The notes under the pieces: generated by a model
What the model was told of the DNA's origin: nothing
Seen by the model: the letters and a program-made list of their open reading frames with translations, nothing else
Database searches by the model: none
Made by a program: the position numbers and the translations under genes
Part shown: one piece after another, positions 21,644 to 30,818 of the stretch
How positions within the stretch are numbered: position 1 is the first letter of the stretch
How the letters are laid out: the number at the start of each line of letters is the position of its first letter
NCBI RefSeq assembly: GCF_913055165.1
Contig: NZ_CAJXJS010000003.1
Location: 1 to 64,000, forward strand
DNA: 64,000 nt
Direction of reading: 5' to 3'
Origin: an uncultured Devosia sp.
GTDB taxonomy: Bacteria > Pseudomonadota > Alphaproteobacteria > Rhizobiales > Devosiaceae

Positions 21644-22435
21644 GTGAAACTTAATCGCCGCGAAACCATCATTCTGGCTGCTGCCGCTTCGGCGGTCAGC
21701 CTTTCGGGCATTTCAGCTTCACAGGCCGCCGAAGGCGACATGATTGATCAGGCGGCCCTGATGGCGCCAGTCGGCGGCTTGACCGACAAGGTGGAGGGCC
21801 ATGCTGATGCCCCGGTCACCGTGATTGAATATGCTTCGCCCACCTGTCCGCATTGTGCTGCCTTCCACAACACGGTCTACGAGCCGTTCAAGGAACAATA
21901 TATCGACACCGGCAAGGTCAAGTTCATCGTGCGGCCCTTCGCCCGCAACGCGCTGGACGCTGCCATTTTCCTGCTGGCCGAAGCCGCCGGCGAGGAAAAC
22001 TACCACAACGTCATCGCCACCTATTTCCGTACCCAGAACGAGTGGGGCATGTCCGAAAAGCCGCGCGACGCCATCTATGCGGTGGCCCAGCAGCTCGGTT
22101 TTACAGAGGAAAGCTTCTCGGCCGCCTTGACGAATCAGGAGGCCTTCACCGGGATTGAAGCCCAGCGCGAACAGGCTCTGGACGAGTTCGGGCTGACGGG
22201 GACGCCGACCTTCTATGTCAATGGCAAGACGCTTTCGGGGGGCAAGACGCTTGAGCAGCTCGCTGCCGAGATCGATCCGCTCGTGCCTGCCGATTTTGTC
22301 TCACCGGTTGCAGCCGAGGAACCGGCGGCCGATGCCATGGCACCCGCCGCGGACGCAATGGCCCCTGCATCCGATGCAATGGCTCCCGCTGCAGATGCAA
22401 TGGCCCCGGCCAACGAGATGGCACCTGCCAACTAA
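21644..22435 (+). CDS. DsbA-family thiol:disulfide oxidoreductase with Ala/Pro-rich repeat tail
   Basis: Signal peptide; SPTCPHCAAFHN thioredoxin-fold motif; GTPTFYVNGK cis-Pro; C-terminal DAMAPA(A/S) repeats. Confidence 0.9.
   Translation: MKLNRRETIILAAAASAVSLSGISASQAAEGDMIDQAALMAPVGGLTDKVEGHADAPVTVIEYASPTCPHCAAFHNTVYEPFKEQYIDTGKVKFIVRPFARNALDAAIFLLAEAAGEENYHNVIATYFRTQNEWGMSEKPRDAIYAVAQQLGFTEESFSAALTNQEAFTGIEAQREQALDEFGLTGTPTFYVNGKTLSGGKTLEQLAAEIDPLVPADFVSPVAAEEPAADAMAPAADAMAPASDAMAPAADAMAPANEMAPAN
22331..22432 (+). repeat. 21-bp tandem repeat (four full units plus a partial unit) in the 3' end of the dsbA-like CDS
   Basis: Units at 22331, 22352, 22373 and 22394 encoding DAMAPA[A/S/N]. Confidence 0.9.
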
Positions 22436-22459
22436 CATTGCTTTGAGGCGGGCGAACGC

Positions 22460-25400
22460 ATGAAGTTCTCCCGCCTCAAGCTCCACGGCTTCAAAAGTTT
22501 CTGCGATGAGACCGTGCTCGTCATGGAGCCGGGCCTGACTGGCATTGTCGGGCCCAATGGCTGCGGCAAGTCCAATCTGGTCGAGGCCATGCGCTGGGTC
22601 ATGGGCGAAAGCTCGTACAAGGCCATGCGCGCCTCGGGCATGGACGACGTCATCTTTTCCGGATCGGGGAACCGCCCGGCGCGCAACAGCGCCGAAGTCA
22701 CCCTGGTCCTCGATAATTCGGACCGCACCGCCCCGGCTGCCCTCAACAATGCCGATGTGCTCGAGGTGACCCGTCGCATCGAGCGCGAGGCCGGTTCGGT
22801 CTATCGCGTCAACGGCAAGGAAGTGCGCGCCCGCGACGTGCAATTGCTGTTCGCTGATGCATCCACCGGCGCCCATTCTCCCGCCATGGTACGGCAGGGC
22901 CAGATCGGCGAGCTGATTGCCGCCAAGCCCACTGCCCGCCGTGCCCTGCTCGAAGAGGCCGCCGGCATTTCCGGCCTGCATTCCCGCCGACACGAGGCCG
23001 AGCTCAGGCTGCGCGCGGCCGAAGGCAATCTCGAACGGGTCGATGATGTCATCGCCCAGGTCGAGAGCCAGCTTGAAACGCTCAAGCGCCAGGCGCGGCT
23101 GGCCAATCGCTATCGCGGCCTGTCGGGCGATATTCGCCGCGCCGAAGCGACCCTGTTTCACATTCGCTGGGTGGCCACGCGCGCCGCAGAAAAAGAAACC
23201 GAAGCGGCCCAGGCCGTGCTCGTGCGGCAATTGGCCGACGCCACCCATGCCGAGCGTGAAGCGCAGAAGGCCGTTGAAACCGCCGAGGCGGCACTGACAC
23301 CGTTGCGCGAGCGCGAGGCGGTCACCGGCGCGGTGCTACAGCGCTATACCATTCTGCGCGAGCAATTGGCCGAGGAAGCGCGGCGGATGGGCCAGCGCCG
23401 GACCGAACTCGAGGACCGGCTGCGCCAGATTGCGGCGGACGGTACCCGCGAGCGCGAGCTGGTCGGTGAGGCCGAGACAACCCTGACCGCCTATGCCGAG
23501 GAACAGACCCAGCTTACCGCCGAGCAGCAGGCCGCACAGACCGAGTTCGAGGCGGCTCGGACAGAGACCGAGGCGGCCAAAGTCGCCGTTGCCGAAGCGG
23601 ACGCTGCCACGCGCGAGACCGCCAATACCCTGGCGCAGATGCGCGCCCACCGCGTGCAGGCCGAACGCAATCTTAGTGAAGCCCGCAGCCGCCGCGCCCG
23701 ATTGGCCCAGCAATTGGCGGATGTCGAGGCCGATCAGGCCCGCGTTATCGCGGCGCTCGAGGCAGATGAAACGCTTGCCGCCCGGCGTGCTGCGCTCGAA
23801 GCGGTGCAGGCTGCCACGGCAACGGCAGAGACAGCCGCCCTCGCCGCCGAGGAGGCATCGGGCGCTGCGCAGGCCAGGCTCGACGCGGCCCGGCCGCGCC
23901 TGTCCGAACTCGACGCGCTAGTCACCCGGCTCGAAGCCGAGGCCTCGACACTGGGCAAGATGCTCAATACCGGCGCGAGCCTCTGGCCCGCCGTGGTCGA
24001 TGAGCTCTCAGTCGAGCCCGGCTATGAAACCGCTCTGGGCGCCGCGCTGGGTGATGATCTTGAGGCCTCTTCGGACGGCGGAGCGCCAATGCACTGGTCC
24101 ATCGCCATTGATGGTTATGATGATCCGGCTTTGCCACAGGGCGCCGAACCCCTGTCCCGCCATGTGACCGGCACCGAATTGCTGAAGCGCCGACTCGACC
24201 AGATCGGCCTTGTCGATGCTGTCGATGGCCCGGCGCTGATGAAGGCGCTCAAACCCGGCCAACGGCTGGTCACGCTGGAAGGCGCGCTCTGGCGCTGGGA
24301 TGGTTTTGTTGCCGCCGCCGACGCGCCGAGCGCTGCGGCCCTCCGCCTCGCCCAGCGCAATCGCCTCGCCGAACTGGACGAGGAAATCCTGCGCGCCAAG
24401 GGCGAGCGCAATAGCTGGCGCCGCGATGTCGATCAGCTGACCGCCGCCCTGGACGCGGCCCGGCAGGCCGAAAAGGATCGGCGCGAAGACTGGCGCAAGG
24501 CCCAGCATGCCATTGGAACGGCGCAGGCAGAACTGGACCGGGCGCAGCGCGCCCTGGGCGATCTGCAAACGCGTCGCTCAACCCTGGAAGATGCGTCTGC
24601 ACGCCTGGCCGCCAGCGTTGCCGAGGCCGAGTCGGCCCTGGCCGAAGCCGAGGCCACCCTGTCAGGAACGGGCGATGAGGCCGAGCTGGCGGCCGCAGTC
24701 GAGCAGGGCCAGCAGCGTCTGACTGCCCTGCGGGACAAGGCGGATCAGGCGCGCCTCAAGTTGAGCACGGTCGAATCGGCGGCCCGCATGCGGGCGGCGC
24801 GCCTGGATCAGCTCGGTCGGGACAGCGCCGCCTGGCAACGCCGCCGCGATGGAGCGCTGGCGCAATTGGCCACGCTTGATGCGCGCATGGCCGAGGTACA
24901 GAGCCAACTCGACAATCTGGCCGAAGCGCCGGAGGGCTTCGAGAGCCGCAAGGCGCAATTGGACGACCAGATCGAAACCGCCCAGACTGATCACAAGCTC
25001 GCCGGCGACCGCCTCAGTACGGCCCAGACCGCGTGGCGCGACGCCGAAAAGGCGCTCAAGGCCGCTGGCGACGCCCTCAATGCCGTGCGCATCGAGTTGA
25101 CCCGCATTGATGAACGCCTCAAGGGCGCCATCGCCCAGCGCCAGCAGATTGAACGGCAGGTTGAGGAATCGCTGGGCATACCCGCCAGCAAGACGCTCGA
25201 GGCCTCAGGCATCCGTCCCGAGGAAGCCCTGCCCAATGAGCATGCCACCGAACAAAAGCTGGAGCGGCTCAAATCCGAACGCGAACGGCTCGGCGGGGTC
25301 AATCTATCGGCAGAGAAGGAGGCCGAGGAGGTCCAGGAAAAACTGGATACCATGGTGCGCGATCGCGACGACATCATCGAGGCCATAGCCAAGCTGCGCG

Positions 25401-25915
25401 GCGGCATCGCCGCCCTCAATCGCGAGGGCCGCGCCCGCCTCAACGAGGCCTTCGGCAAGGTCAACGCGCATTTCCAGGAGCTGTTCATCACCCTGTTCGG
25501 CGGCGGCACGGCCGAGCTGACCTTCGTTGAAAGCGACGATCCGCTGGAAGCCGGGCTTGAAATCATTGCCCGCCCGCCCGGCAAAAAGCCGCAGACCATG
25601 ACCCTGCTCTCCGGTGGTGAGCAGGCGCTGACCGCCATGAGCCTGATCTTTGCCGTGTTTCTCACCAATCCGGCGCCGATCTGCGTTCTCGACGAAGTCG
25701 ATGCGCCGCTCGACGATGCCAATGTCGAACGGTTCTGCAACCTGCTCGACTCCATGCGCCAGCGCACCAATACGCGCTTCATGGTCATCACGCATAACCC
25801 GATCACCATGAGCCGGGTGGATCGCCTGTTTGGTGTGACCATGGCCGAGCGCGGGGTGTCGCAACTGGTGTCGGTGGACCTGACGACGGCCGAGAGCTAT
25901 CGGGAAGCCGGCTGA
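22460..25915 (+). CDS. smc: Chromosome segregation protein SMC
   Basis: Walker A GPNGCGKSNLVEAMRWVMGE, long coiled coils, LSGGEQALTAMSLIFAVF and VLDEVDAPLDDANV. Confidence 0.97.
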   Translation: MKFSRLKLHGFKSFCDETVLVMEPGLTGIVGPNGCGKSNLVEAMRWVMGESSYKAMRASGMDDVIFSGSGNRPARNSAEVTLVLDNSDRTAPAALNNADVLEVTRRIEREAGSVYRVNGKEVRARDVQLLFADASTGAHSPAMVRQGQIGELIAAKPTARRALLEEAAGISGLHSRRHEAELRLRAAEGNLERVDDVIAQVESQLETLKRQARLANRYRGLSGDIRRAEATLFHIRWVATRAAEKETEAAQAVLVRQLADATHAEREAQKAVETAEAALTPLREREAVTGAVLQRYTILREQLAEEARRMGQRRTELEDRLRQIAADGTRERELVGEAETTLTAYAEEQTQLTAEQQAAQTEFEAARTETEAAKVAVAEADAATRETANTLAQMRAHRVQAERNLSEARSRRARLAQQLADVEADQARVIAALEADETLAARRAALEAVQAATATAETAALAAEEASGAAQARLDAARPRLSELDALVTRLEAEASTLGKMLNTGASLWPAVVDELSVEPGYETALGAALGDDLEASSDGGAPMHWSIAIDGYDDPALPQGAEPLSRHVTGTELLKRRLDQIGLVDAVDGPALMKALKPGQRLVTLEGALWRWDGFVAAADAPSAAALRLAQRNRLAELDEEILRAKGERNSWRRDVDQLTAALDAARQAEKDRREDWRKAQHAIGTAQAELDRAQRALGDLQTRRSTLEDASARLAASVAEAESALAEAEATLSGTGDEAELAAAVEQGQQRLTALRDKADQARLKLSTVESAARMRAARLDQLGRDSAAWQRRRDGALAQLATLDARMAEVQSQLDNLAEAPEGFESRKAQLDDQIETAQTDHKLAGDRLSTAQTAWRDAEKALKAAGDALNAVRIELTRIDERLKGAIAQRQQIERQVEESLGIPASKTLEASGIRPEEALPNEHATEQKLERLKSERERLGGVNLSAEKEAEEVQEKLDTMVRDRDDIIEAIAKLRGGIAALNREGRARLNEAFGKVNAHFQELFITLFGGGTAELTFVESDDPLEAGLEIIARPPGKKPQTMTLLSGGEQALTAMSLIFAVFLTNPAPICVLDEVDAPLDDANVERFCNLLDSMRQRTNTRFMVITHNPITMSRVDRLFGVTMAERGVSQLVSVDLTTAESYREAG

Positions 25916-26054
25916 GGACGGCATGGCCGCTGACCTGTAGAATCCCTCCCCCTGCCCTGACTCTGCCACTATCGAAGTGTGGACAGCATGCCGCACCCCC
26001 GTGACGAGGGAAATATCCAATACAAAACAATAAGTTACAGCTACGCCCCGCGCC

Positions 26055-26083
26055 TTGACACCAATTGGGGCCACCACTATGTT
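26055..26083 (+). promoter_or_regulatory. Candidate housekeeping-sigma promoter for the atp (F0) operon
   Basis: TTGACA - 17 nt - TATGTT, about 60 bp upstream of atpI. Confidence 0.5.
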
Positions 26084-26145
26084 GCGCGCGACTTAAAAGG
26101 GCGTCCGGTTCAACCGGAAAAAGGCCGGCCAGAGGGGAGTAGCGG

Positions 26146-26541
26146 ATGACCAGTTCGCAGGACGACCATGGCCAGCCGGACAGCGCCCGCGGGGTGACGC
26201 ACGATCTTGCATCGCGCATCGCCTCTGCCAAGCGGGAGCGCGAGCGGGAGGACAACAGATCCGCCCGGGATGCTTCCCCGGAGATGAGCGGTCTGGCGCG
26301 CGGTTTGCGCATCGGCACCGAGTTCATCGCCGCGGTTCTGGTGGGCGCCGGTCTCGGCTATCTCATCGACCTTGGCCTGGGAACCAGCCCCTGGGGCTTG
26401 CTCATCCTGCTGTTGATGGGCTTTGCCGCTGGAATCCTGAACGTCATCCGTGTGGTGGCGGAAATGAATGCCGCCTCGCCTGCCCCCAAGGGTGCCGATC
26501 TCGGACCCGAGGCGGAAGACGAAGAGCGGAATGAGAATTGA
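26146..26541 (+). CDS. atpI: ATP synthase protein I
   Basis: Two-TM protein with GLRIGTEFIAAVLVGAGLGYLIDLGLGTSPWGLLILLLMGFAAG; precedes atpB. Confidence 0.88.
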   Translation: MTSSQDDHGQPDSARGVTHDLASRIASAKREREREDNRSARDASPEMSGLARGLRIGTEFIAAVLVGAGLGYLIDLGLGTSPWGLLILLLMGFAAGILNVIRVVAEMNAASPAPKGADLGPEAEDEERNEN

Positions 26542-26559
26542 TGACGCTTAGAGGGCTCC

Positions 26560-27339
26560 ATGGCCGGTACTGACCCGATCCACCAGTTTGTCATCTATGA
26601 CATTTTCGAGCTCTTCACCGTCGGCGGCGACGGCACTGAGGGGACGGGCACCACCTTCGCCTTCACCAATTCGGCCCTGTTCATGGTGCTGACGGTGGCC
26701 ACCATTGCGGTGTTCCTGCTGCTCTCGACCTCGGGCAAGAAGCTGATCCCGACCCGGGCGCAATTGACGGCGGAGCTCCTCTACGAGTTCGTGGCCGGCA
26801 TGGTCCGAAGCTCTGCCGGCACGGCCGGCATGAAATTCTTCCCGCTGGTCTTCAGCCTCTTCACCTTCATCTTCGTGGCCAACATGTTTGGCATGGTGCC
26901 GTATTTCTTCACCGTCACCAGCCACATCATCGTCACCTTCGCCCTTTCGATGCTGGTGTTCCTCACCGTCATCATCTACGGCTTCGTCAAGAACGGTCCC
27001 AAGTTCCTCAAGCTGTTCGTTCCCGCCGGTGTGCCGGGCTACATCCTTCCTATCGTGACGCCGATCGAGGTCATTTCCTTCCTCTCGCGTCCCATCAGCC
27101 TCTCGGTCCGTCTGTTCGGCAACATTCTTGCCGGCCACATCACGCTCAAGGTCTTCACCGGCTTTGCGGTCATGATGATCGGCGGTCTGGGTGCTCTGGG
27201 CTGGCTCGGCGCCACCCTGCCGGTCCTGATGGCAATCGCCCTCACCGGTCTCGAGTTTCTCGTCGGTGCGGTTCAGGCCTATGTCTTCGCGGTCCTGACC
27301 AGCATGTATCTGAACGACGCGATCCACCCGTCCCACTAA
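26560..27339 (+). CDS. atpB: F0F1 ATP synthase subunit a
   Basis: [14 protein letters not shown] and [22 protein letters not shown]. Confidence 0.96.
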   Translation: MAGTDPIHQFVIYDIFELFTVGGDGTEGTGTTFAFTNSALFMVLTVATIAVFLLLSTSGKKLIPTRAQLTAELLYEFVAGMVRSSAGTAGMKFFPLVFSLFTFIFVANMFGMVPYFFTVTSHIIVTFALSMLVFLTVIIYGFVKNGPKFLKLFVPAGVPGYILPIVTPIEVISFLSRPISLSVRLFGNILAGHITLKVFTGFAVMMIGGLGALGWLGATLPVLMAIALTGLEFLVGAVQAYVFAVLTSMYLNDAIHPSH

Positions 27340-27399
27340 CCACCCCTTCCCGGCGGATGACCCGCCGGAACCCAAAAAGTCGCTTGAAAGGACATTAAA

Positions 27400-27627
27400 A
27401 TGGAAGCTGAAGCCGCAAAGTTCATCGGTGCCGGTATTGCCACCTTCGGTATGGCTGGTGCCGCCCTGGGCGTGGCCAACATCTTCGGCAACTTCCTCTC
27501 GGGTGCCCTGCGCAACCCGTCGGCTGCTCCGAGCCAGTTCGGTAACCTGATCTTCGGCTTCGCCGTGACCGAAGCTCTGGGCATCTTCTCGTTCCTGGTT
27601 GCCCTGATCCTGCTGTTCGTCGCCTAA
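27400..27627 (+). CDS. atpE: F0F1 ATP synthase subunit c
   Basis: 75-aa two-TM hairpin, RNPSAAPSQ loop, conserved Glu in [10 protein letters not shown]. Confidence 0.96.
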   Translation: MEAEAAKFIGAGIATFGMAGAALGVANIFGNFLSGALRNPSAAPSQFGNLIFGFAVTEALGIFSFLVALILLFVA

Positions 27628-27732
27628 TAAAGCGACCGCACCAAGATTGTCGCAGCCGGACGCTTCTGTTCGGCTGCGTTCCCTTCTCCGGCCCATCGGC
27701 CGGATGACCGGATTTAACGGGACCTCCACCAG

Positions 27733-28383
27733 ATGGTAACGCAAGCCTACGCTCAAGAAGCGGAACTCCCGGCAGACGACCACGGCACAGAAGCCGCTGG
27801 CGCCGCCGATGCCATGCATGTTGAGGAAGGCGTTCACGCCGATCCGACCCATGATACGCATGCCACGACCGAAGCGCACGGTGATGCCGGCCATTCGGAC
27901 GTGTTCCCGCCCTTCGACCCGGCCACTTTCCCCAGCCAGCTGCTCTGGCTCGCCATCACCTTTGGCGCGCTTTATCTGTTGATGAGCAAGCTGGCCCTGC
28001 CCCGCATTGGCGGCATTCTGGAAAACCGCAAGACGCTGATCGACACCGATCTGGCGGCAGCCGATGCGGATCGCCAGAAGACCGATGCGGCCATTGCCGC
28101 CTATGAAAAGGCACTGGCCGAAGCCAAGGCCAATGCCCAGGGCATCGCCAACAAGAACCGTGAGGCCATTCAGGCAGATATCGCCGCCAAGCGGTCTGCT
28201 GCCGAAGCCGATCTCAGCGCCAAGGTCAGTGCCGCGGAAGCCCGCATTGCCCAGACCAAGGCCGAGGCCCTCACCCATGTCGACGAGATTGCTGCCGAGA
28301 CGGCCCAGGCCGTGGTCAGCCAGCTCGTCGGTGATGTCGCACCTGACAGCGTTCGCGCTGCCGTGGCCAAGGTTAAGGGGTAA
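27733..28383 (+). CDS. atpF': F0F1 ATP synthase subunit b'
   Basis: N-terminal TM then long charged helix; between atpE and second b subunit. Confidence 0.9.
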   Translation: MVTQAYAQEAELPADDHGTEAAGAADAMHVEEGVHADPTHDTHATTEAHGDAGHSDVFPPFDPATFPSQLLWLAITFGALYLLMSKLALPRIGGILENRKTLIDTDLAAADADRQKTDAAIAAYEKALAEAKANAQGIANKNREAIQADIAAKRSAAEADLSAKVSAAEARIAQTKAEALTHVDEIAAETAQAVVSQLVGDVAPDSVRAAVAKVKG

Positions 28384-28388
28384 GCGCC

Positions 28389-28877
28389 ATGCCAGAATGG
28401 TTGGATAACAGCTTCTTTGCCATGGTCGGCCTGGTGATCTTCCTCGGGCTGATGGTGTTTTTCGGCGTGCCGGGGATCATCGCCAAGATGCTCGATGGGA
28501 AGATCAAGCAGATCGAAACTGATATCGCCGAGGCGCGGCGCCTGCGCGAAGAGGCCGCCGCCCTGCTCGTTGAATATGAGCAGAAGCGTGTCGCTGCCGA
28601 AAAGGAAGCCGAGGGCATCGTCGCCGCTGCCAAGGAAGAAGCCGAGCGCCTGACCGTGGAAGCCCAGGCCTCTCTGGCCGACCTCGTCGCCCGCCGCACC
28701 GCAGCAGTGGAAGACAAGATCGCCCAGGCCGAAGCCCAGGCCATCGCCGAAGTGCGCGCCCGTTCTGCGGACATCGCCATCGAAGCCGCCCGCACCGTGC
28801 TGGCAGACGAGATGAACAAGAATGGCGGCAAGGTCATCGACGCCGCCATTGCCGATGTCAGCAGCAAGCTGAACTGA
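28389..28877 (+). CDS. atpF: F0F1 ATP synthase subunit b
   Basis: N-terminal TM plus charged helix; operon position. Confidence 0.93.
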   Translation: MPEWLDNSFFAMVGLVIFLGLMVFFGVPGIIAKMLDGKIKQIETDIAEARRLREEAAALLVEYEQKRVAAEKEAEGIVAAAKEEAERLTVEAQASLADLVARRTAAVEDKIAQAEAQAIAEVRARSADIAIEAARTVLADEMNKNGGKVIDAAIADVSSKLN

Positions 28878-28901
28878 TCCGGCTCAAAACCGAATGACAA
28901 G

Positions 28902-28926
28902 GGCGGGCAGCGATGCCCGCCTTTTT
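28902..28926 (+). terminator. Rho-independent terminator of the atp operon
   Basis: GGCGGGCA-GCGA-TGCCCGCC followed by TTTTT. Confidence 0.88.
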
Positions 28927-29050
28927 GTTGCGCCGAAGGCCGCAAGGCGCCGCCGCGTCCCACTCCTACTGCGATAACGTCGCAGTTTTCCTGTACATGC
29001 GTTTCTCGCGATTGACGCCACGGGGAATCTCCACCATGGTGCGCCCGACT

Positions 29051-29215
29051 GCGGGAGAGACTGGCTTTGCCAGCGCCGAAGGAGCAACCGCCCCGGAAAC
29101 TCTCAGGCCAAAGGACCGCAGTCAGGTCGAACACTCTGGAAAGCAGGCTGGACCAGCCTCTCCGAAGGAGCAACCGGCGCTCAGCCGGGAAATCTCTCAG
29201 GGCAAGGACAGAGGG
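29051..29215 (+). ncRNA. Tandem glycine riboswitch (two aptamers) upstream of gcvT
   Basis: Aptamer 1 GCGGGAGAGACTGGC..GCCGAAGGAGCAACCGCCCCGGAAACTCTCAGGCCAAAGGACCGC; aptamer 2 ACTCTGGAAAGC..CTCCGAAGGAGCAACC..GGGAAATCTCTCAGGGCAAGGACAGAGG. Confidence 0.93.
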
Positions 29216-29279
29216 GGCACGCATCTTCCGCCACAAGGGCGGATCCTTGTCGTGTCGCCTTTGAACCCGAGTGGTGCCC

Positions 29280-30440
29280 ATGGCCGAAGCCAATTCCGAA
29301 GACCTCAAGCAGACCCCGCTCTACGAGCGCCACGTTACGGCCGGTGGCCGCATTGTGCCGTTCGGCGGCTATGCCCTGCCCGTGCAATATCCCTCCGGCA
29401 TCATGGCCGAACACAAATGGACCCGCGAACAGGCGGGCCTGTTCGATGTCAGCCATATGGGGCCGAGCTTTCTCAGCCTCAACGCCCCCAGCGGCGATCC
29501 GGAGGCGGACCACGCCGCGATCGCCGCCGTGATCGAGCCCCTGATCTGCGGCGACATTGCCGGCCTCAAACCGGGACAGATGCGCTACACGCTGCTGCTC
29601 AATGAGAAGGGTGGGACCATTGACGATCTCATGGTCGGGCGCCTCCCCGACGACCCCGGCACGCTCTATGTGGTGGTCAATGCCGGCACCAAGGAAAACG
29701 ACTTTGCGCTGATCGCTGCAGGCGCCGGTGACAAGGCGACCCTCAGGCGTGCCGATGATGGCGGCCTTCTTGCGTTGCAGGGGCCCGAAGCGGTCGACGT
29801 CATGGCAGCGCTCGTGCCCGACGCCACCCAGCTCGGCTTCATGCAGGTGCGCGAGTTCGAATGGAACGGCGTACCCATCACCATTTCCCGTTCCGGCTAT
29901 ACCGGTGAAGACGGATTCGAAATCCTCATGCCCGGTCACATGGCAGTGGCCCTGTGGGACGAACTGCTGGCCGATCCTCGCGTCAAGCCGATTGGCCTGG
30001 GCGCCCGCGACAGCCTCCGCCTTGAGGCCGGCCTGCCGCTCTATGGACATGACCTGGACGAAACCGTCTCCCCGATCGAGGCCGAACTTGGCTTTGCCGT
30101 CTCCAAGCGCCGCCGCGAGGCCGCAGACTTCCCAGGCGCAACGCGCATTCTCGCCGAACGCGATGGCAAGCTGTCTCGCAGGCGCGTCGGGCTGATCGTC
30201 GGAGGCGCACCGGCCCGAGAGGGCGCCGAAATCCTCGATGCATCCGGCGCGGCCATTGGCGTCGTCACCAGCGGCGGCTTTGCCCCCTCGCTGGGCAAGG
30301 CCATTGCGCTGGGCTTCGTCCCGCCGGATCACGCTGCCATCGGCAACAAGCTTCAGGTCTCGGTGCGCGGCCGCGCCCAGCCGGCCGAGATCGTGCCCAC
30401 CCCGTTCGTTCCCCACCGCTATTTCCGCAAGTCAGCCTGA
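29280..30440 (+). CDS. gcvT: Glycine cleavage system aminomethyltransferase
   Basis: TPLYERHVTAGGRIVPFGGYALPVQY, SRSGYTGEDGFEI, GLGARDSLRLEAGLPLYGHDL. Confidence 0.96.
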   Translation: MAEANSEDLKQTPLYERHVTAGGRIVPFGGYALPVQYPSGIMAEHKWTREQAGLFDVSHMGPSFLSLNAPSGDPEADHAAIAAVIEPLICGDIAGLKPGQMRYTLLLNEKGGTIDDLMVGRLPDDPGTLYVVVNAGTKENDFALIAAGAGDKATLRRADDGGLLALQGPEAVDVMAALVPDATQLGFMQVREFEWNGVPITISRSGYTGEDGFEILMPGHMAVALWDELLADPRVKPIGLGARDSLRLEAGLPLYGHDLDETVSPIEAELGFAVSKRRREAADFPGATRILAERDGKLSRRRVGLIVGGAPAREGAEILDASGAAIGVVTSGGFAPSLGKAIALGFVPPDHAAIGNKLQVSVRGRAQPAEIVPTPFVPHRYFRKSA

Positions 30441-30450
30441 GGCCCCTCAC

Positions 30451-30816
30451 ATGACCACCAAGTTCACTCCCGATCACGAATATATCCGCATTGAAGGCAC
30501 GACCGGTGTCGTCGGCATCACCAATTACGCGCAGGAGCAGTTGGGCGACATCGTCTTCGTCGAACTGCCTTCCGTCGGCAAAGTCCTCAAGAAGGGCGAC
30601 GAGGCCGCCGTGGTCGAATCCGTCAAGGCTGCCTCCGAGATCTATGCCCCGGTCTCGGGCACGGTTACCGAGGTCAACGACGCGCTGACCGGCGAACCGG
30701 GCCTCGTGAACAACGACCCGGAAAATGGCGGCTGGATGTTCAAGATCGCCATCGACGACGCCGGCGAACTCGACAAGCTCCTCGATGATGCCGGCTATGC
30801 GGATCTGACGAAATAA
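30451..30816 (+). CDS. gcvH: Glycine cleavage system H protein
   Basis: VVGITNYAQEQLGDIVFVELP and lipoyl site VVESVKAASEIYAPVSG. Confidence 0.97.
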   Translation: MTTKFTPDHEYIRIEGTTGVVGITNYAQEQLGDIVFVELPSVGKVLKKGDEAAVVESVKAASEIYAPVSGTVTEVNDALTGEPGLVNNDPENGGWMFKIAIDDAGELDKLLDDAGYADLTK

Positions 30817-30818
30817 TC

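Noticed and set aside
22331-22432. Possible CRISPR-like direct repeats
   Set aside because: Contiguous 21-bp in-frame coding repeats without spacers
26548-28278. 576-aa minus-strand ORF spanning atpB-atpE-atpF'
   Set aside because: Overlaps three confident atp genes in antisense; composition not protein-like
28913-29605. 230-aa ORF over the region upstream of gcvT
   Set aside because: Covers the glycine riboswitch and overlaps gcvT out of frame; non-coding explanation is much stronger
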